Origin: Achromobacter sp. B7
GTDB lineage: Bacteria; Pseudomonadota; Gammaproteobacteria; Burkholderiales; Burkholderiaceae_B
Length of the DNA stretch: 64,000 nucleotides
Assembly: GCF_003600685.1 (NCBI RefSeq)
Contig: NZ_CP032084.1
Coordinates: forward strand, 930,001 to 994,000
Reading direction: 5' to 3'
Shown: one piece after another, positions 42,686-51,857 of the stretch
Layout of the letters: every line of letters starts with the position of its first letter
Numbering within the stretch: the first letter of the stretch is position 1
Program-made: the position numbers and the translations under genes
Notes under the pieces: model-generated
Database searches by the model: none
What the model was told of the DNA's origin: nothing
Seen by the model: the letters and a program-made list of their open reading frames with translations, nothing else

Positions 42686-43207
42686 TCAGTGGCGGGGTTC
42701 GTGGACCGAGTCGTATGGCGTGTCGTCGTCCTCATCGTCCTCGTCCTCGTCTTCGTCCTCTGCGTCGGCCGTGCTCGGGTCCGCTTGCGGTTCTTCGGTC
42801 AGCGCAAAGGGCAGGACGTCTTCCAGGTTGTCGGACCACGCGGATTCTTCGCCGTCGTGGTCCAGCTTGATGAAGCGTTCGCCTTCGTTCAGCGAAATCT
42901 GCACGGCCCACAGGTACAGGCAGTCGTAGGTGTCGTCATCGGCATGCGGCAGCCCGCCGCGATTGCCCAGCAGGCGCGAGCCCGCGCCGCCCATCTGGAC
43001 GTGAGTCTGCTCATCGTCCGCTTCCGCGCCTTCGTCCATCGGCACGCCATAGGTGACCCACTCGGTGCCTTCGTCGCCCAGGATGACTTCGGCCAGCACC
43101 GGCTTGCCCAGATAGGCGCTGAGGGCGTCGGCGGTCTTGGCCAGCATGTCCAGCTCGGACGTGCTGAAGTGGGTGACGGAGGCTGGGGGAGTGGCAGAGG
43201 CGGACAT
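42686..43207 (-). CDS. Acidic hypothetical protein
   Basis: 173-residue protein that I do not recognise. The folded part (about residues 1-130) contains AEVILGDEGTEWVTYGVPMDEGAE, LLGNRGGLPHADDDTYDCLYLWAVQISLNEGERFIKLDHDGEESAWS, suggesting a small cytoplasmic domain. The C-terminus is a run of Asp/Glu (about 145-162, EDEDEDEDDEDDD) encoded by a GTCCTC/GTCGTC-rich repeat. No signal peptide. Ribosome-binding site AGGAAC-like, 6 bases before the ATG. Convergent with the peptide-transport operon; no functional clue from neighbours. Confidence 0.75.
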   Translation of the reverse strand: MSASATPPASVTHFSTSELDMLAKTADALSAYLGKPVLAEVILGDEGTEWVTYGVPMDEGAEADDEQTHVQMGGAGSRLLGNRGGLPHADDDTYDCLYLWAVQISLNEGERFIKLDHDGEESAWSDNLEDVLPFALTEEPQADPSTADAEDEDEDEDDEDDDTPYDSVHEPRH

Positions 43208-43515
43208 GAAGAGGGTTCCTGGGCGCGATGAAGCCGCGACGGCACGGCAAAATACGTAAAGTCAGGCGCTATTGTCGCGCGATCGGCGCTGCGTTGCATC
43301 AGGCGCTTGGATGACGCGGCGTTACAAGGCTGTCAGGCCCGCGCGGGCCGGCGGCTCAATGCCTTGCCGGCGTCCTGTTTTCAGCCTTTGTTCCACCGGC
43401 AATGCCCGACCTGCGGCCGTATCCCGATGGCGTACCGCGGCAACGGCACACCGTCATTCGGACAGGCCCTACACTTGCGCCCTGTTCTTATATTCCTCTT
43501 TCGCATCACCCATCC
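43208..43515. other. 308-bp intergenic region
   Basis: Divergent space between the acidic protein gene and the EamA transporter. It is GC-rich and I see no supported ORF, RNA gene or repeat; weak promoter-like AT stretches exist near 43490-43500. An in-frame ATG at 43402 would extend the transporter with residues unlike its family, so it was not used. Confidence 0.5.
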
Positions 43516-44430
43516 ATGTCGCGATCCGACCCTTCCGCCGTTCCCGCCCGCTACCTGCTGTTTCCGCTGTTGGCTGCCCTGATCTGGTCCGTCAACATGA
43601 TCGTCACGAAGATGGCCGCCGGCGTGATCTCGCCCGCCGTCATCGGCTTTTACCGCTGGGCGCCGGCCGGCGCCGTGCTGACGCCGTTCGCGTTGCAAGG
43701 CGTGTGGACGCAACGCCGCCTGATCCTGCCGTACCTGCCCAAGTTCGCCGTGCTGGGCGGCTTGGGCATGGCGCTGTACCAAGGGCTGGCCTATGTAGCC
43801 GCGTCCAGCACCACCGCCACCAATATGGGCATCATCACCGCCATGATCCCGCTCTTGACCATCGCGGTGGGCACGGTGGTGCTGCGCCAGCGGCCCACGC
43901 TGATGGCGATGCTGGGCGGCGTGGTGTCGCTGGCCGGCCTGGCCCTGCTGATCGGCGAAGGCGACCCCGCGCGGCTGCTGTCCGTGGGCGCCAACCCGGG
44001 TGACCTGCTGATGGGCATGGCCGCGCTCGCCTATGCGCTGTATGGCGTGCTGCTGCGTCGCTGGGGCTTGCCGGTGGGCCCGTGGGTGTCGCTGTACGTG
44101 CAGATTGGTTTTGGGGTGCTGTTCCAGTTGCCGGCATTCCTGATGGCCGCGCCGTCGCCGCTGAATGCCGACAACGTGCCCCTGGTGCTGTATGCCGCGA
44201 TATTTCCGTCCCTGTTTGCGCCTTTCTTGTGGATGCAGGGGGTCAAGCACCTGGGCCCGAACCGGGCCAGCATTTTCCTGAACCTGATGCCGGTGGGCAC
44301 GGTGGCTATCGCTTCGGTGTTCCTGGACGAAAAGCCGCATCTGTTCCATATCGTGGGCGGCTTGCTGGCGCTGGCCGGGGTCATGCTGGCGCAGATGCGT
44401 ACGCCGCGCCTGGGGGCACGGCGAGGGTAG
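43516..44430 (+). CDS. EamA/DMT-superfamily transporter
   Basis: 304-residue inner-membrane protein with about ten hydrophobic segments in two EamA repeats: LFPLLAALIWSVNMIVTKMAAGVISPAVIGFYRW starts the first, and LLMGMAALAYALYGVLLRRWG the second, with PSLFAPFLWMQGVKHLGPNRASIFLNLMPVGTVAIASVFLDEKP near the end. The family exports or imports metabolites such as amino acids and sugars; substrate is unknown. ATG at 43516 gives the normal length. A 12-bp tandem repeat follows the stop codon. Confidence 0.88.
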   Translation: MSRSDPSAVPARYLLFPLLAALIWSVNMIVTKMAAGVISPAVIGFYRWAPAGAVLTPFALQGVWTQRRLILPYLPKFAVLGGLGMALYQGLAYVAASSTTATNMGIITAMIPLLTIAVGTVVLRQRPTLMAMLGGVVSLAGLALLIGEGDPARLLSVGANPGDLLMGMAALAYALYGVLLRRWGLPVGPWVSLYVQIGFGVLFQLPAFLMAAPSPLNADNVPLVLYAAIFPSLFAPFLWMQGVKHLGPNRASIFLNLMPVGTVAIASVFLDEKPHLFHIVGGLLALAGVMLAQMRTPRLGARRG

Positions 44431-44448
44431 AGGGGCGACGAAGGGGGG

Positions 44449-44532
44449 CGGTGACCGGGCCAGCGACCCGGGCAGCGACCCGGACAGTGACCCGGGCAGT
44501 GACCCGGGCAGTGACCCGGGCAATGACAGGGA
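44449..44532. repeat. 12-bp tandem array CAGYGACCCGGG
   Basis: Five near-exact units in phase (44461-44520; three are CAGTGACCCGGG), flanked by decayed copies on each side. It lies between the EamA transporter and ettA. The unit contains GTGACCCGGG and TGACCCGGGC; no known regulator consensus is recognised. Direct repeats without spacers exclude CRISPR. Confidence 0.9.
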
Positions 44533-44648
44533 CGGAGAACCGGGGCGGAGAACGGGGGGTAACCCCGACGTTCCCCCGCTGACGCACGCCTGTCAGGGTT
44601 CCGGCCTACAATCGACGGTTCATCAGCTTTCTTTCCCTATACGAGCCC

Positions 44649-46315
<1,667 letters not shown>

Positions 46316-46322
<7 letters not shown>

Positions 46323-46357
46323 GTGCTGAAGTAAGTGCTGAAGTAAGTGCTGAATTA
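46316..46357 (+). repeat. Three 12-bp units GAAGTAAGTGCT with iterated in-frame stops
   Basis: The first unit (46316-46327) contains the ettA stop; exact copies follow at 46328-46339 and 46340-46351, then a degenerate unit to 46357. Each copy brings an in-frame TAA, and the last ends in TAG, so the ettA frame has four stops in 39 bases (Leu-Lys-stop, then Val-Leu-Lys-stop repeated). Confidence 0.9.
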
Positions 46358-46380
46358 GCAATCAGCTTGTTCAGTCCAAG

Positions 46381-46409
46381 AATCCCGGCCCACGCGCCGG
46401 GATTTTTTT
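46381..46409 (+). terminator. Rho-independent terminator after ettA
   Basis: Stem AATCCCGGC / GCCGGGATT with loop CCACGC (approximately), followed by TTTTTTT. About 60 bases after the ettA stop. Confidence 0.85.
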
Positions 46410-46606
46410 CGCGGCGATGAAATCAAAATTGCGTCGTGCGTCCAGTGCCTTGCTGTGGACCGAAGACAAGCATCTGCGGTCTGTCGCCAAGACGCTGAAC
46501 CTGTCCGGTCGGGTCGCCGCTATATCATTAGGCAACACGCGCGCGCTTCGGCTGCGCCGCGTTGCGGTTCCCCTCTATTCCGTTGCCGGCTTTCCGGAGA
46601 TTCCCA

Positions 46607-47140
46607 ATGCTGCTGCAAGCCTCCGATTCCACTTTCCTCATCGTCGACATGCAAGGTCGATTGATGCCCGTCATTCACGACAACGAGGCCGTGCTGCACA
46701 CCACGCACAAGCTCGCGCAGGCGGCGCGCTTGCTTGATGTGCCGGTTATCGCCACCGAGCATCACAGCAAGATGCTGGGCGTCACCGTGGACCCGTTGCG
46801 CGGCATCGTGCAGTCCACTTTTCAGAAGATGCACTTTTCTTCCACGCGTGAACCAGGCTTTGAAGCGTGGCTGCCGGCCGCGCGCAAGACCATTCTGGTG
46901 GCCGGTTGCGAGGCGCATATCTGCGTGCTGCAAACCGTGATCGGCCTGGCCGACATGGGCTATCACGCGGTGCTCGTGTCGGACGCGGCGGGCTCGCGCA
47001 AGCCGTCGGACCACCACGCCGCGCTGCGCCGCGCGCGGGCACATGGCGCGGATATCGTCACATCGGAAATGGCGATATTCGAATGGATGCAAACTTGCGA
47101 ACATCCCCGTTTTCGCGAGGTGTTACGTCTCGTCAAATAG
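46607..47140 (+). CDS. Cysteine hydrolase of the isochorismatase-like superfamily (YcaC-like)
   Basis: 177-residue Rossmann-like hydrolase. Catalytic triad by pattern: Asp14 (LIVDMQGRL), Lys94 (KTILVAG) and Cys106 (AHICVLQT). The family includes YcaC, nicotinamidase and isochorismatase; the exact substrate is unknown, and YcaC-like proteins are the closest in size. The start is 46607, with GGAGA 7 bases upstream; an earlier in-frame ATG at 46562 has no good ribosome-binding site. The upstream 46323-46606 space holds the repeat and terminator of ettA and nothing else I can support. Confidence 0.85.
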   Translation: MLLQASDSTFLIVDMQGRLMPVIHDNEAVLHTTHKLAQAARLLDVPVIATEHHSKMLGVTVDPLRGIVQSTFQKMHFSSTREPGFEAWLPAARKTILVAGCEAHICVLQTVIGLADMGYHAVLVSDAAGSRKPSDHHAALRRARAHGADIVTSEMAIFEWMQTCEHPRFREVLRLVK

Positions 47141-47192
47141 CCGACGCGCCCTGCAACATCGTCCCTGGGGCGCGCAATTATTCTCTCGCTGT

Positions 47193-47221
47193 TTGACACA
47201 ATTCCTGGGCAAACCTAACAC
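47193..47221 (+). promoter_or_regulatory. Candidate promoter of the glycine-zipper lipoprotein
   Basis: Perfect -35 TTGACA at 47193-47198; 17 bp later TAACAC, a weak -10. It lies 109 bp before the lipoprotein ATG. The -35 is strong but the -10 match is poor. Confidence 0.4.
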
Positions 47222-47329
47222 CACACGTGCGGATATTTTGAGATCCTGAAGTTTCTAAACCCATATGGGGATCGCGCGCTCGCGTCAGGTCCATGGTGCG
47301 GCCCCGGGGATAAGAATAGGAGCCTCATC

Positions 47330-47554
47330 ATGAAAATCGCATCTCTTTCCAAAATCTGTGTCGCACTCGCAATGACCGCCGCCATGGCAGGCTGCTCGTC
47401 CTGGGATGGCATGAGCCATCGTCAAAAGAGCACGGTGGGCGGGGCCGCTTTGGGCGGCGTCGCAGGCGCCGTCATCACCAACGGCGGGGTCCTGGGTACG
47501 GTGGGTGGAGCGGCGATCGGCGGCGTGATCGGCGATCAGGTCGGCAAGCACTAA
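47330..47554 (+). CDS. Small glycine-zipper lipoprotein
   Basis: 74-residue lipoprotein: signal MKIASLSKICVALAMTAAMAGC with lipobox M-A-G-C, then SSWDGMSHRQKSTVGGAALGGVAGAV and GGVLGTVGGAAIGGVIGDQVG, a glycine-zipper (G-x3-G) domain as in OsmB/SlyB-type proteins. It probably sits in the outer membrane or periplasm and may affect envelope integrity; no specific role is shown. AGGAG ribosome-binding site. Own terminator follows. Convergent with minE. Confidence 0.85.
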   Translation: MKIASLSKICVALAMTAAMAGCSSWDGMSHRQKSTVGGAALGGVAGAVITNGGVLGTVGGAAIGGVIGDQVGKH

Positions 47555-47570
47555 ACGCTGCCCAGCAGCA

Positions 47571-47599
47571 AAAAGCCCGGCAATGCCGGGCTTTTTTTT
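47571..47599 (+). terminator. Rho-independent terminator after the lipoprotein gene
   Basis: Stem AAGCCCGGC / GCCGGGCTT, loop AAT, then a T run (TTTTTTTT). Flanking A residues on the left could also let it act on the minus strand after minE. Confidence 0.88.
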
Positions 47600-47619
47600 G
47601 GCCGTGACCAAGATGCGAT

Positions 47620-47641
47620 TCGCGCCGGCAAGCCGGCGCGA
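47620..47641. repeat. Perfect inverted repeat TCGCGCCGGC-AA-GCCGGCGCGA
   Basis: 10-bp arms with a two-base centre, between the lipoprotein terminator and the minE stop. No T run on either strand. It may be an mRNA 3'-end hairpin of the min operon or a copy of a dispersed intergenic repeat. Confidence 0.7.
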
Positions 47642-47649
47642 CCGCCGCA

Positions 47650-47907
47650 TCACGTTTCGTTCTGCGGCATCTCGATCTTCACTTCCAACACTTCCAGCGT
47701 GTCCTGGCGTTCCAGGTGCACCTTGATGTCTTCGGGGTTGATCTTCACGTACTTTGAAATCACGGCGATAAGTTCCTGCTGCAGCTGCGGCAGGTAGTCG
47801 GGCGAGTCGCCGCGGCCCCGCTCGTGGGCCAGGATGATCTGCAACCGTTCCTTGGCGACGGACGCGGAAGTTTTCTTTTGACCAAGCAGAAACGACAGGA
47901 AGGACAT
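47650..47907 (-). CDS. minE: Cell division topological specificity factor MinE
   Basis: 85-residue MinE. N-terminal [31 protein letters not shown] is the membrane/anti-MinCD helix and the C-terminal part ([29 protein letters not shown]) is the topological domain. It drives MinCD oscillation so that the septum forms at mid-cell. Last in the minus-strand set minC-minD-minE, 3 bp after minD. Normal length. Confidence 0.95.
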   Translation of the reverse strand: MSFLSFLLGQKKTSASVAKERLQIILAHERGRGDSPDYLPQLQQELIAVISKYVKINPEDIKVHLERQDTLEVLEVKIEMPQNET

Positions 47908-47910
47908 TGC

Positions 47911-48726
47911 TTACTTGCCTCCGAACAGGCGTTTCAGGAAACCGGGCTTTTCGTAATCGGTAAAGCGCAGGGCCTTGTCTTCGCCAAGGTAACGGGCCAC
48001 GACGTCCTTGTACGCTTCGGAGACGTCGGTCTCTTTCAGGTGGATCGCCGGCAGGCCTTGGTTGGAGGCTTGCAGCACGGCTTCCGATTCGGGAATGACA
48101 CCGATCAGCTTGATGCGCAGAATGTCTTCGATATCGCCCAGCGACAGCATCTCGCCGTCGACCACGCGCTTGGGGTTGTAGCGCGTGAGCAGCAGGAATT
48201 CCTTGACGGGTTCACCGCCGTCCACCGCGCGCTTGGACTTGGCCGCCAGGATGCCCAGGATGCGATCGGAATCGCGTACCGACGAGACTTCCGGGTTCGT
48301 CACGACCAATGCGTCGTCGGCGAAATAAGCGGCCATCAGCGCGCCCGTTTCAATACCGGCCGGCGAGTCGCAGACGATGTATTCGAAACCCATTTCCTTC
48401 AGGTCGTTGATGACCTTTTCCACGCCTTCCTGCGTCAGCGCGTCTTTGTCGCGCGTTTGCGAGGCGGGCAGGATGAACAGGTTTTCAAGCTGCTTGTCCT
48501 TGATCAGCGCCTGGTTGAGGGTGGCTTCGCCCTGAATCACGTTGACGAAGTCGTACACCACGCGACGCTCGCAGCCCATGATGAGGTCGAGATTGCGCAG
48601 GCCGACATCGAAGTCGATGACAGCGGTCTTGTGGCCCCGCATCGCGAGGCCCGCGGAAAAACTGGCGCTCGTCGTGGTTTTACCCACGCCGCCTTTGCCG
48701 GAAGTCACCACAACAATGCGTGTCAT
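47911..48726 (-). CDS. minD: Septum-site-determining ATPase MinD
   Basis: 271-residue ParA/MinD ATPase. Deviant Walker A KGGVGKTTTSA at the N-terminus (start MTRIVVVTSGK), IDFDVGLRNLDLIMGCERRVVYDF, and a C-terminal amphipathic membrane-targeting sequence (EKPGFLKRLFGGK). It recruits MinC to the membrane and is released by MinE. ATG at 48726 is preferred over the upstream in-frame GTG/ATG at 48735. 141 bp separate it from minC. Confidence 0.95.
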   Translation of the reverse strand: MTRIVVVTSGKGGVGKTTTSASFSAGLAMRGHKTAVIDFDVGLRNLDLIMGCERRVVYDFVNVIQGEATLNQALIKDKQLENLFILPASQTRDKDALTQEGVEKVINDLKEMGFEYIVCDSPAGIETGALMAAYFADDALVVTNPEVSSVRDSDRILGILAAKSKRAVDGGEPVKEFLLLTRYNPKRVVDGEMLSLGDIEDILRIKLIGVIPESEAVLQASNQGLPAIHLKETDVSEAYKDVVARYLGEDKALRFTDYEKPGFLKRLFGGK

Positions 48727-48867
48727 GACGATCAAACCCTTATGTTCGAATAAATCGCGTTATCGTAAAGCAAAAAGCCCATGTAAGGCTTCTTACAGAA
48801 TGTGTTGAGACCTGAGGTTCCGGACGATGTGCGTGGCGTGCGCGCACGCCGCCTTGCCATCGTCCGA

Positions 48868-49776
48868 TCAGCTTTTCAGGGCCTCGATTCGCAGCGTGTC
48901 GCCATCCAGGCGAACCAGCGCCGGCTGGTTTTGCAACGTGCGGTCAAGCTTGTCTTCCACCACGCGGTACACGCCGGCCACGGCCAGCAGTTCCGCGTCC
49001 AGATGCGTCGTGAAAATGCGCGCCGAGGTATCGCCGCGCGCGCCCGCCATGGCCTTGCCGCGCAAGGGTCCGTAGACGTGCACATTGCCGTCGGCAATGA
49101 CTTCGGCACCCTGGCTGACCATGCCGATCACGACCAGGTCCGTGTGGCGCGCGTACACGCGCTGGCCCGATCGCAGCGGCTTGGTGATGACCAGCGCCGA
49201 TGCGGAATGCGGCGCGGCCTGCGTGGGGGTGGGGGCAGAGGTGGTGTTGCTGGCTTCGCGCGCGGGCATCGGCTCGGCGGACGTGGGCTTGGCGGGCGTG
49301 TCAGCCGCAGCGCTATCCGTGGCAGCGTTATCCGTGGCTGCGCTATCCGCCGCCGAGGTATCCGTGGGGGCGGGCGCGGTTTCAACGGCCGCGGCCGGCA
49401 CCGACGGCACGGGCGTCGACACATCATTGGGCGGCGCGGTGTCCACCACGGGGGCAGGGCGCGCGGGCGGGGTGGAAAGCTCAACCGGTGCCAGGCCGGC
49501 GTCGCGCGCGGCCTTCAGGTTGGCGCCTTCGGCCACCACGCCGATGGCGGGCAGGTTGTGCGCGCGCAGCGCGGCAACCAGCGCCGGCCAGTCGATGGCG
49601 TCTTCGACGCGGCTGGCGTCGATGACCACGGGTTCGTTTTCAAAAAAGCTGCCGGCATCCGCCATGCGCTTGGCCAGCGCGGCGGCGAGGCGTTCGGGGT
49701 CCGCGCTGTGCAGAACCACGCGAATGGCATAAAGGGTGGCGCTTTTGAAGTCCAGGGCTAGCGATTCAGTATTCAT
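48868..49776 (-). CDS. minC: Septum-site-determining protein MinC
   Basis: 302-residue FtsZ-polymerisation inhibitor. The N-terminal domain (about 1-105) binds FtsZ; the C-terminal domain (about 190-302) has [43 protein letters not shown], the beta-helix that binds MinD. Between them is a long Ala/Thr/Pro/Asp-rich linker (about 110-190), longer than the linker of enteric MinC, with a 15-bp coding repeat. ATG at 49776 is used; an upstream in-frame start would add 23 unrelated residues. Confidence 0.93.
   Translation of the reverse strand: MNTESLALDFKSATLYAIRVVLHSADPERLAAALAKRMADAGSFFENEPVVIDASRVEDAIDWPALVAALRAHNLPAIGVVAEGANLKAARDAGLAPVELSTPPARPAPVVDTAPPNDVSTPVPSVPAAAVETAPAPTDTSAADSAATDNAATDSAAADTPAKPTSAEPMPAREASNTTSAPTPTQAAPHSASALVITKPLRSGQRVYARHTDLVVIGMVSQGAEVIADGNVHVYGPLRGKAMAGARGDTSARIFTTHLDAELLAVAGVYRVVEDKLDRTLQNQPALVRLDGDTLRIEALKS
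49307..49366 (-). repeat. Four 15-bp units in the MinC linker
   Basis: Plus-strand units such as GCAGCGCTATCCGTG repeat four times with small changes and encode the repeated pentapeptide pattern (A/S-A-x-D-x) in the interdomain linker. Length changes here would alter linker length only, keeping reading frame. Confidence 0.85.
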
Positions 49777-49892
49777 CTTGATTGTGGCTGGCGGTCCGGG
49801 CGCCAGGAAAACGGCGCGCGTAACCGGCTGCGGGATGTCGGGCATGATAACCCGCGCCGGGGTGGGGTGCGCAGGGGGGAAGACGAAAGAAC

Positions 49893-49912
49893 AAGGCGCC
49901 CGAAGGCGCCTT
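49893..49912 (-). terminator. Terminator after glnS
   Basis: Hairpin AAGGCGCC / GGCGCCTT with a four-base loop. On the minus strand it follows the glnS stop by about 40 bases and is followed by TTGTTCTTT. A T run on the plus side (TTTTT) means it may also work in the other direction. Confidence 0.7.
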
Positions 49913-49951
49913 TTTCCGTGTTACGCACGCGTGGCGGCGTGGCGCGGCGGC

Positions 49952-51721
49952 TTAGCCTTGCGCCCAGGAATCGCGCAGGGTCACGATGCGGTTGAGCACC
50001 GGCGCGTCAGGCGTGGATTCCTTCAGGTCGGCCGTGAAATACCCCAGGCGTTCGAACTGCCAGGTGGCGCCCGGCGTGGCGACGGTGCCGGGTTCCAGCC
50101 AGGCCGTGACGGTCTGTTTGGAGTTCGGGTTCAGGCAGGTCAGGAAGTCCTTGTCGCCACCGTCGGGACGCGCATCGGCGAACAGGCGGTCGTACAGGTG
50201 GATCTGGGCGGGCACCGCGTGGGCCGCGCTGACCCAGGTGATGTTGCCCTTGACCTTGACGCTGTCCGCGCCCGGCGTGCCGCTTTTGGTCTCGGGCAGG
50301 TATTCGGCCTGCACTTCGACGATTTCGCCGGCTTCGTTCTTGGTGAAGCCGGTGCAGCGCACGACGTAGCCGTACTTCAGGCGCACGGTGTTGCCCGGGA
50401 ACAGGCGGAAGTACTTCTTGGGCGCTTCCTCGCGGAAGTCGTCGCGTTCGATCCACAGTTCGCGCGACAGCGGGAATTCGCGCACGCCGGCTTCCGGGTC
50501 GTGCGGGTTGCGCGGCGCGGTGCAGGGTTCGGACTGGCCTTCGGGGTAGTTCGTGATGACCAGCTTGATCGGGTCCAGCACGGCCACCGAGCGGGCCGCG
50601 ATGGGGTCGAGGTCGTCGCGCACGGCTTGCTCAAGCAGGCTGTAGTCAATGCGCGAATCGGACTTGGACACGGCGGTGCGGTCGCAGAACAGGCGGATCG
50701 AGGCCGGCGTGTAGCCACGGCGGCGCAGGCCGAAGATGGTCGGCATGCGCGGGTCGTCCCAGCCGTCGACGTGGCCTTCGCGCACCAGTTGCAACAGCTT
50801 GCGCTTGCTGGTGACGACGTAGCTCAGGTTCAGGCGGGCGAATTCATATTGGTGCGGCAGCGGCTGGGCCAGCTTGCCCAGTTCGGCCAGGCGCGTCAGG
50901 ATCCAGTCGTAGAACGGACGCTGGTCTTCGAATTCCAGCGTGCAGACGCTGTGCGTGATGCCTTCCAGCGCGTCCTCCACCGGATGTGCCCAGCTGTACA
51001 TCGGGTAGATGCACCACTGGTTGCCCGTGCGGTGGTGGGTGGCGTGGCGCACGCGGTACATGACCGGATCGCGCAAATTGATGTTGGGCGAAGCCATGTT
51101 GATCTTGGCGCGCAGCACCAGGCTGCCGTCGGGATGCTTGCCGTCGCGCATCTCGCGCAGCAGGGCGATCGATTCAGCGGCGGGGCGGTTGCGCCACGGC
51201 GAATCGGTGCCCGGCTCGGTCAGCGTGCCACGGTTGGCGCGGATTTCCTCGGGGCTTTGCTCGTCGACATAGGCATGGCCGGCTTGGACCAGGGCTTCGG
51301 CGAATTCGTACATATAGCCGAAGTAGTCGCTGGCGAAGTACAGGTTTTCCTTGCCATCGGCGGCCTTCCAGTCAAAGCCCAGCCAGCGCACGGCTTCGAT
51401 GATGGCGTCGACGTATTCCTGGTCTTCCTTTTCGGGGTTGGTGTCGTCAAAGCGCAGATGACAGACACCGCCGAAGTCGCGCGCCAGGCCGAAGTTCACG
51501 CAGATGCTCTTGGCGTGACCGATGTGCAGGTAGCCGTTGGGCTCCGGCGGAAAGCGCGTGCGGATGCGGGCCGGGTCCGGGTCGCCCTGTTCCTGCACGG
51601 CGGCCGGGCCAGGCTTGCCCGCCCAGCGTTTGCCCTGGAAGCGGTTGGCTTCGAGGTCGTCCTGGACGATGTTGAGCAGGAAATTGGATGCAGCAGGGGT
51701 CGGCGTCGTGGCGGAGGTCAT
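49952..51721 (-). CDS. glnS: Glutaminyl-tRNA synthetase
   Basis: 589-residue class I synthetase charging tRNA-Gln. HIGH motif in FPPEPNGYLHIGHAKS, KMSKS-equivalent VVTSKRKL with DPRMPTIFGLRRRGY, and the GlnRS-specific NFLLNIVQDDLEANRF N-terminus and ERLGYFTADLKESTPDAPVLNRIVTLRDSW C-terminus, including anticodon-binding beta barrels. It is slightly longer than E. coli GlnRS (about 554). ATG at 51721; in-frame reading upstream has no family similarity. Terminator at 49893. Confidence 0.95.
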   Translation of the reverse strand: MTSATTPTPAASNFLLNIVQDDLEANRFQGKRWAGKPGPAAVQEQGDPDPARIRTRFPPEPNGYLHIGHAKSICVNFGLARDFGGVCHLRFDDTNPEKEDQEYVDAIIEAVRWLGFDWKAADGKENLYFASDYFGYMYEFAEALVQAGHAYVDEQSPEEIRANRGTLTEPGTDSPWRNRPAAESIALLREMRDGKHPDGSLVLRAKINMASPNINLRDPVMYRVRHATHHRTGNQWCIYPMYSWAHPVEDALEGITHSVCTLEFEDQRPFYDWILTRLAELGKLAQPLPHQYEFARLNLSYVVTSKRKLLQLVREGHVDGWDDPRMPTIFGLRRRGYTPASIRLFCDRTAVSKSDSRIDYSLLEQAVRDDLDPIAARSVAVLDPIKLVITNYPEGQSEPCTAPRNPHDPEAGVREFPLSRELWIERDDFREEAPKKYFRLFPGNTVRLKYGYVVRCTGFTKNEAGEIVEVQAEYLPETKSGTPGADSVKVKGNITWVSAAHAVPAQIHLYDRLFADARPDGGDKDFLTCLNPNSKQTVTAWLEPGTVATPGATWQFERLGYFTADLKESTPDAPVLNRIVTLRDSWAQG

Positions 51722-51857
51722 TCTTGAAAGAATAGGAAAAAGCGGCGACAAAGCGTCAATTTTGCCACGTTCCGCAACAGGGGCCTTTTTGAACCCTCTG
51801 CAACCGGTTTCAAACTGTCCCCACAGCCTTGTAACTGGCTCTACACTACGGGCCATC

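Noticed and set aside
44461-44532. Possible CRISPR array
   Set aside because: Units are contiguous 12-mers without spacers and no cas genes are present.
46417-46737. 106-codon frame upstream of the cysteine hydrolase
   Set aside because: No ribosome-binding site and it overlaps the hydrolase start in another frame; likely spurious.
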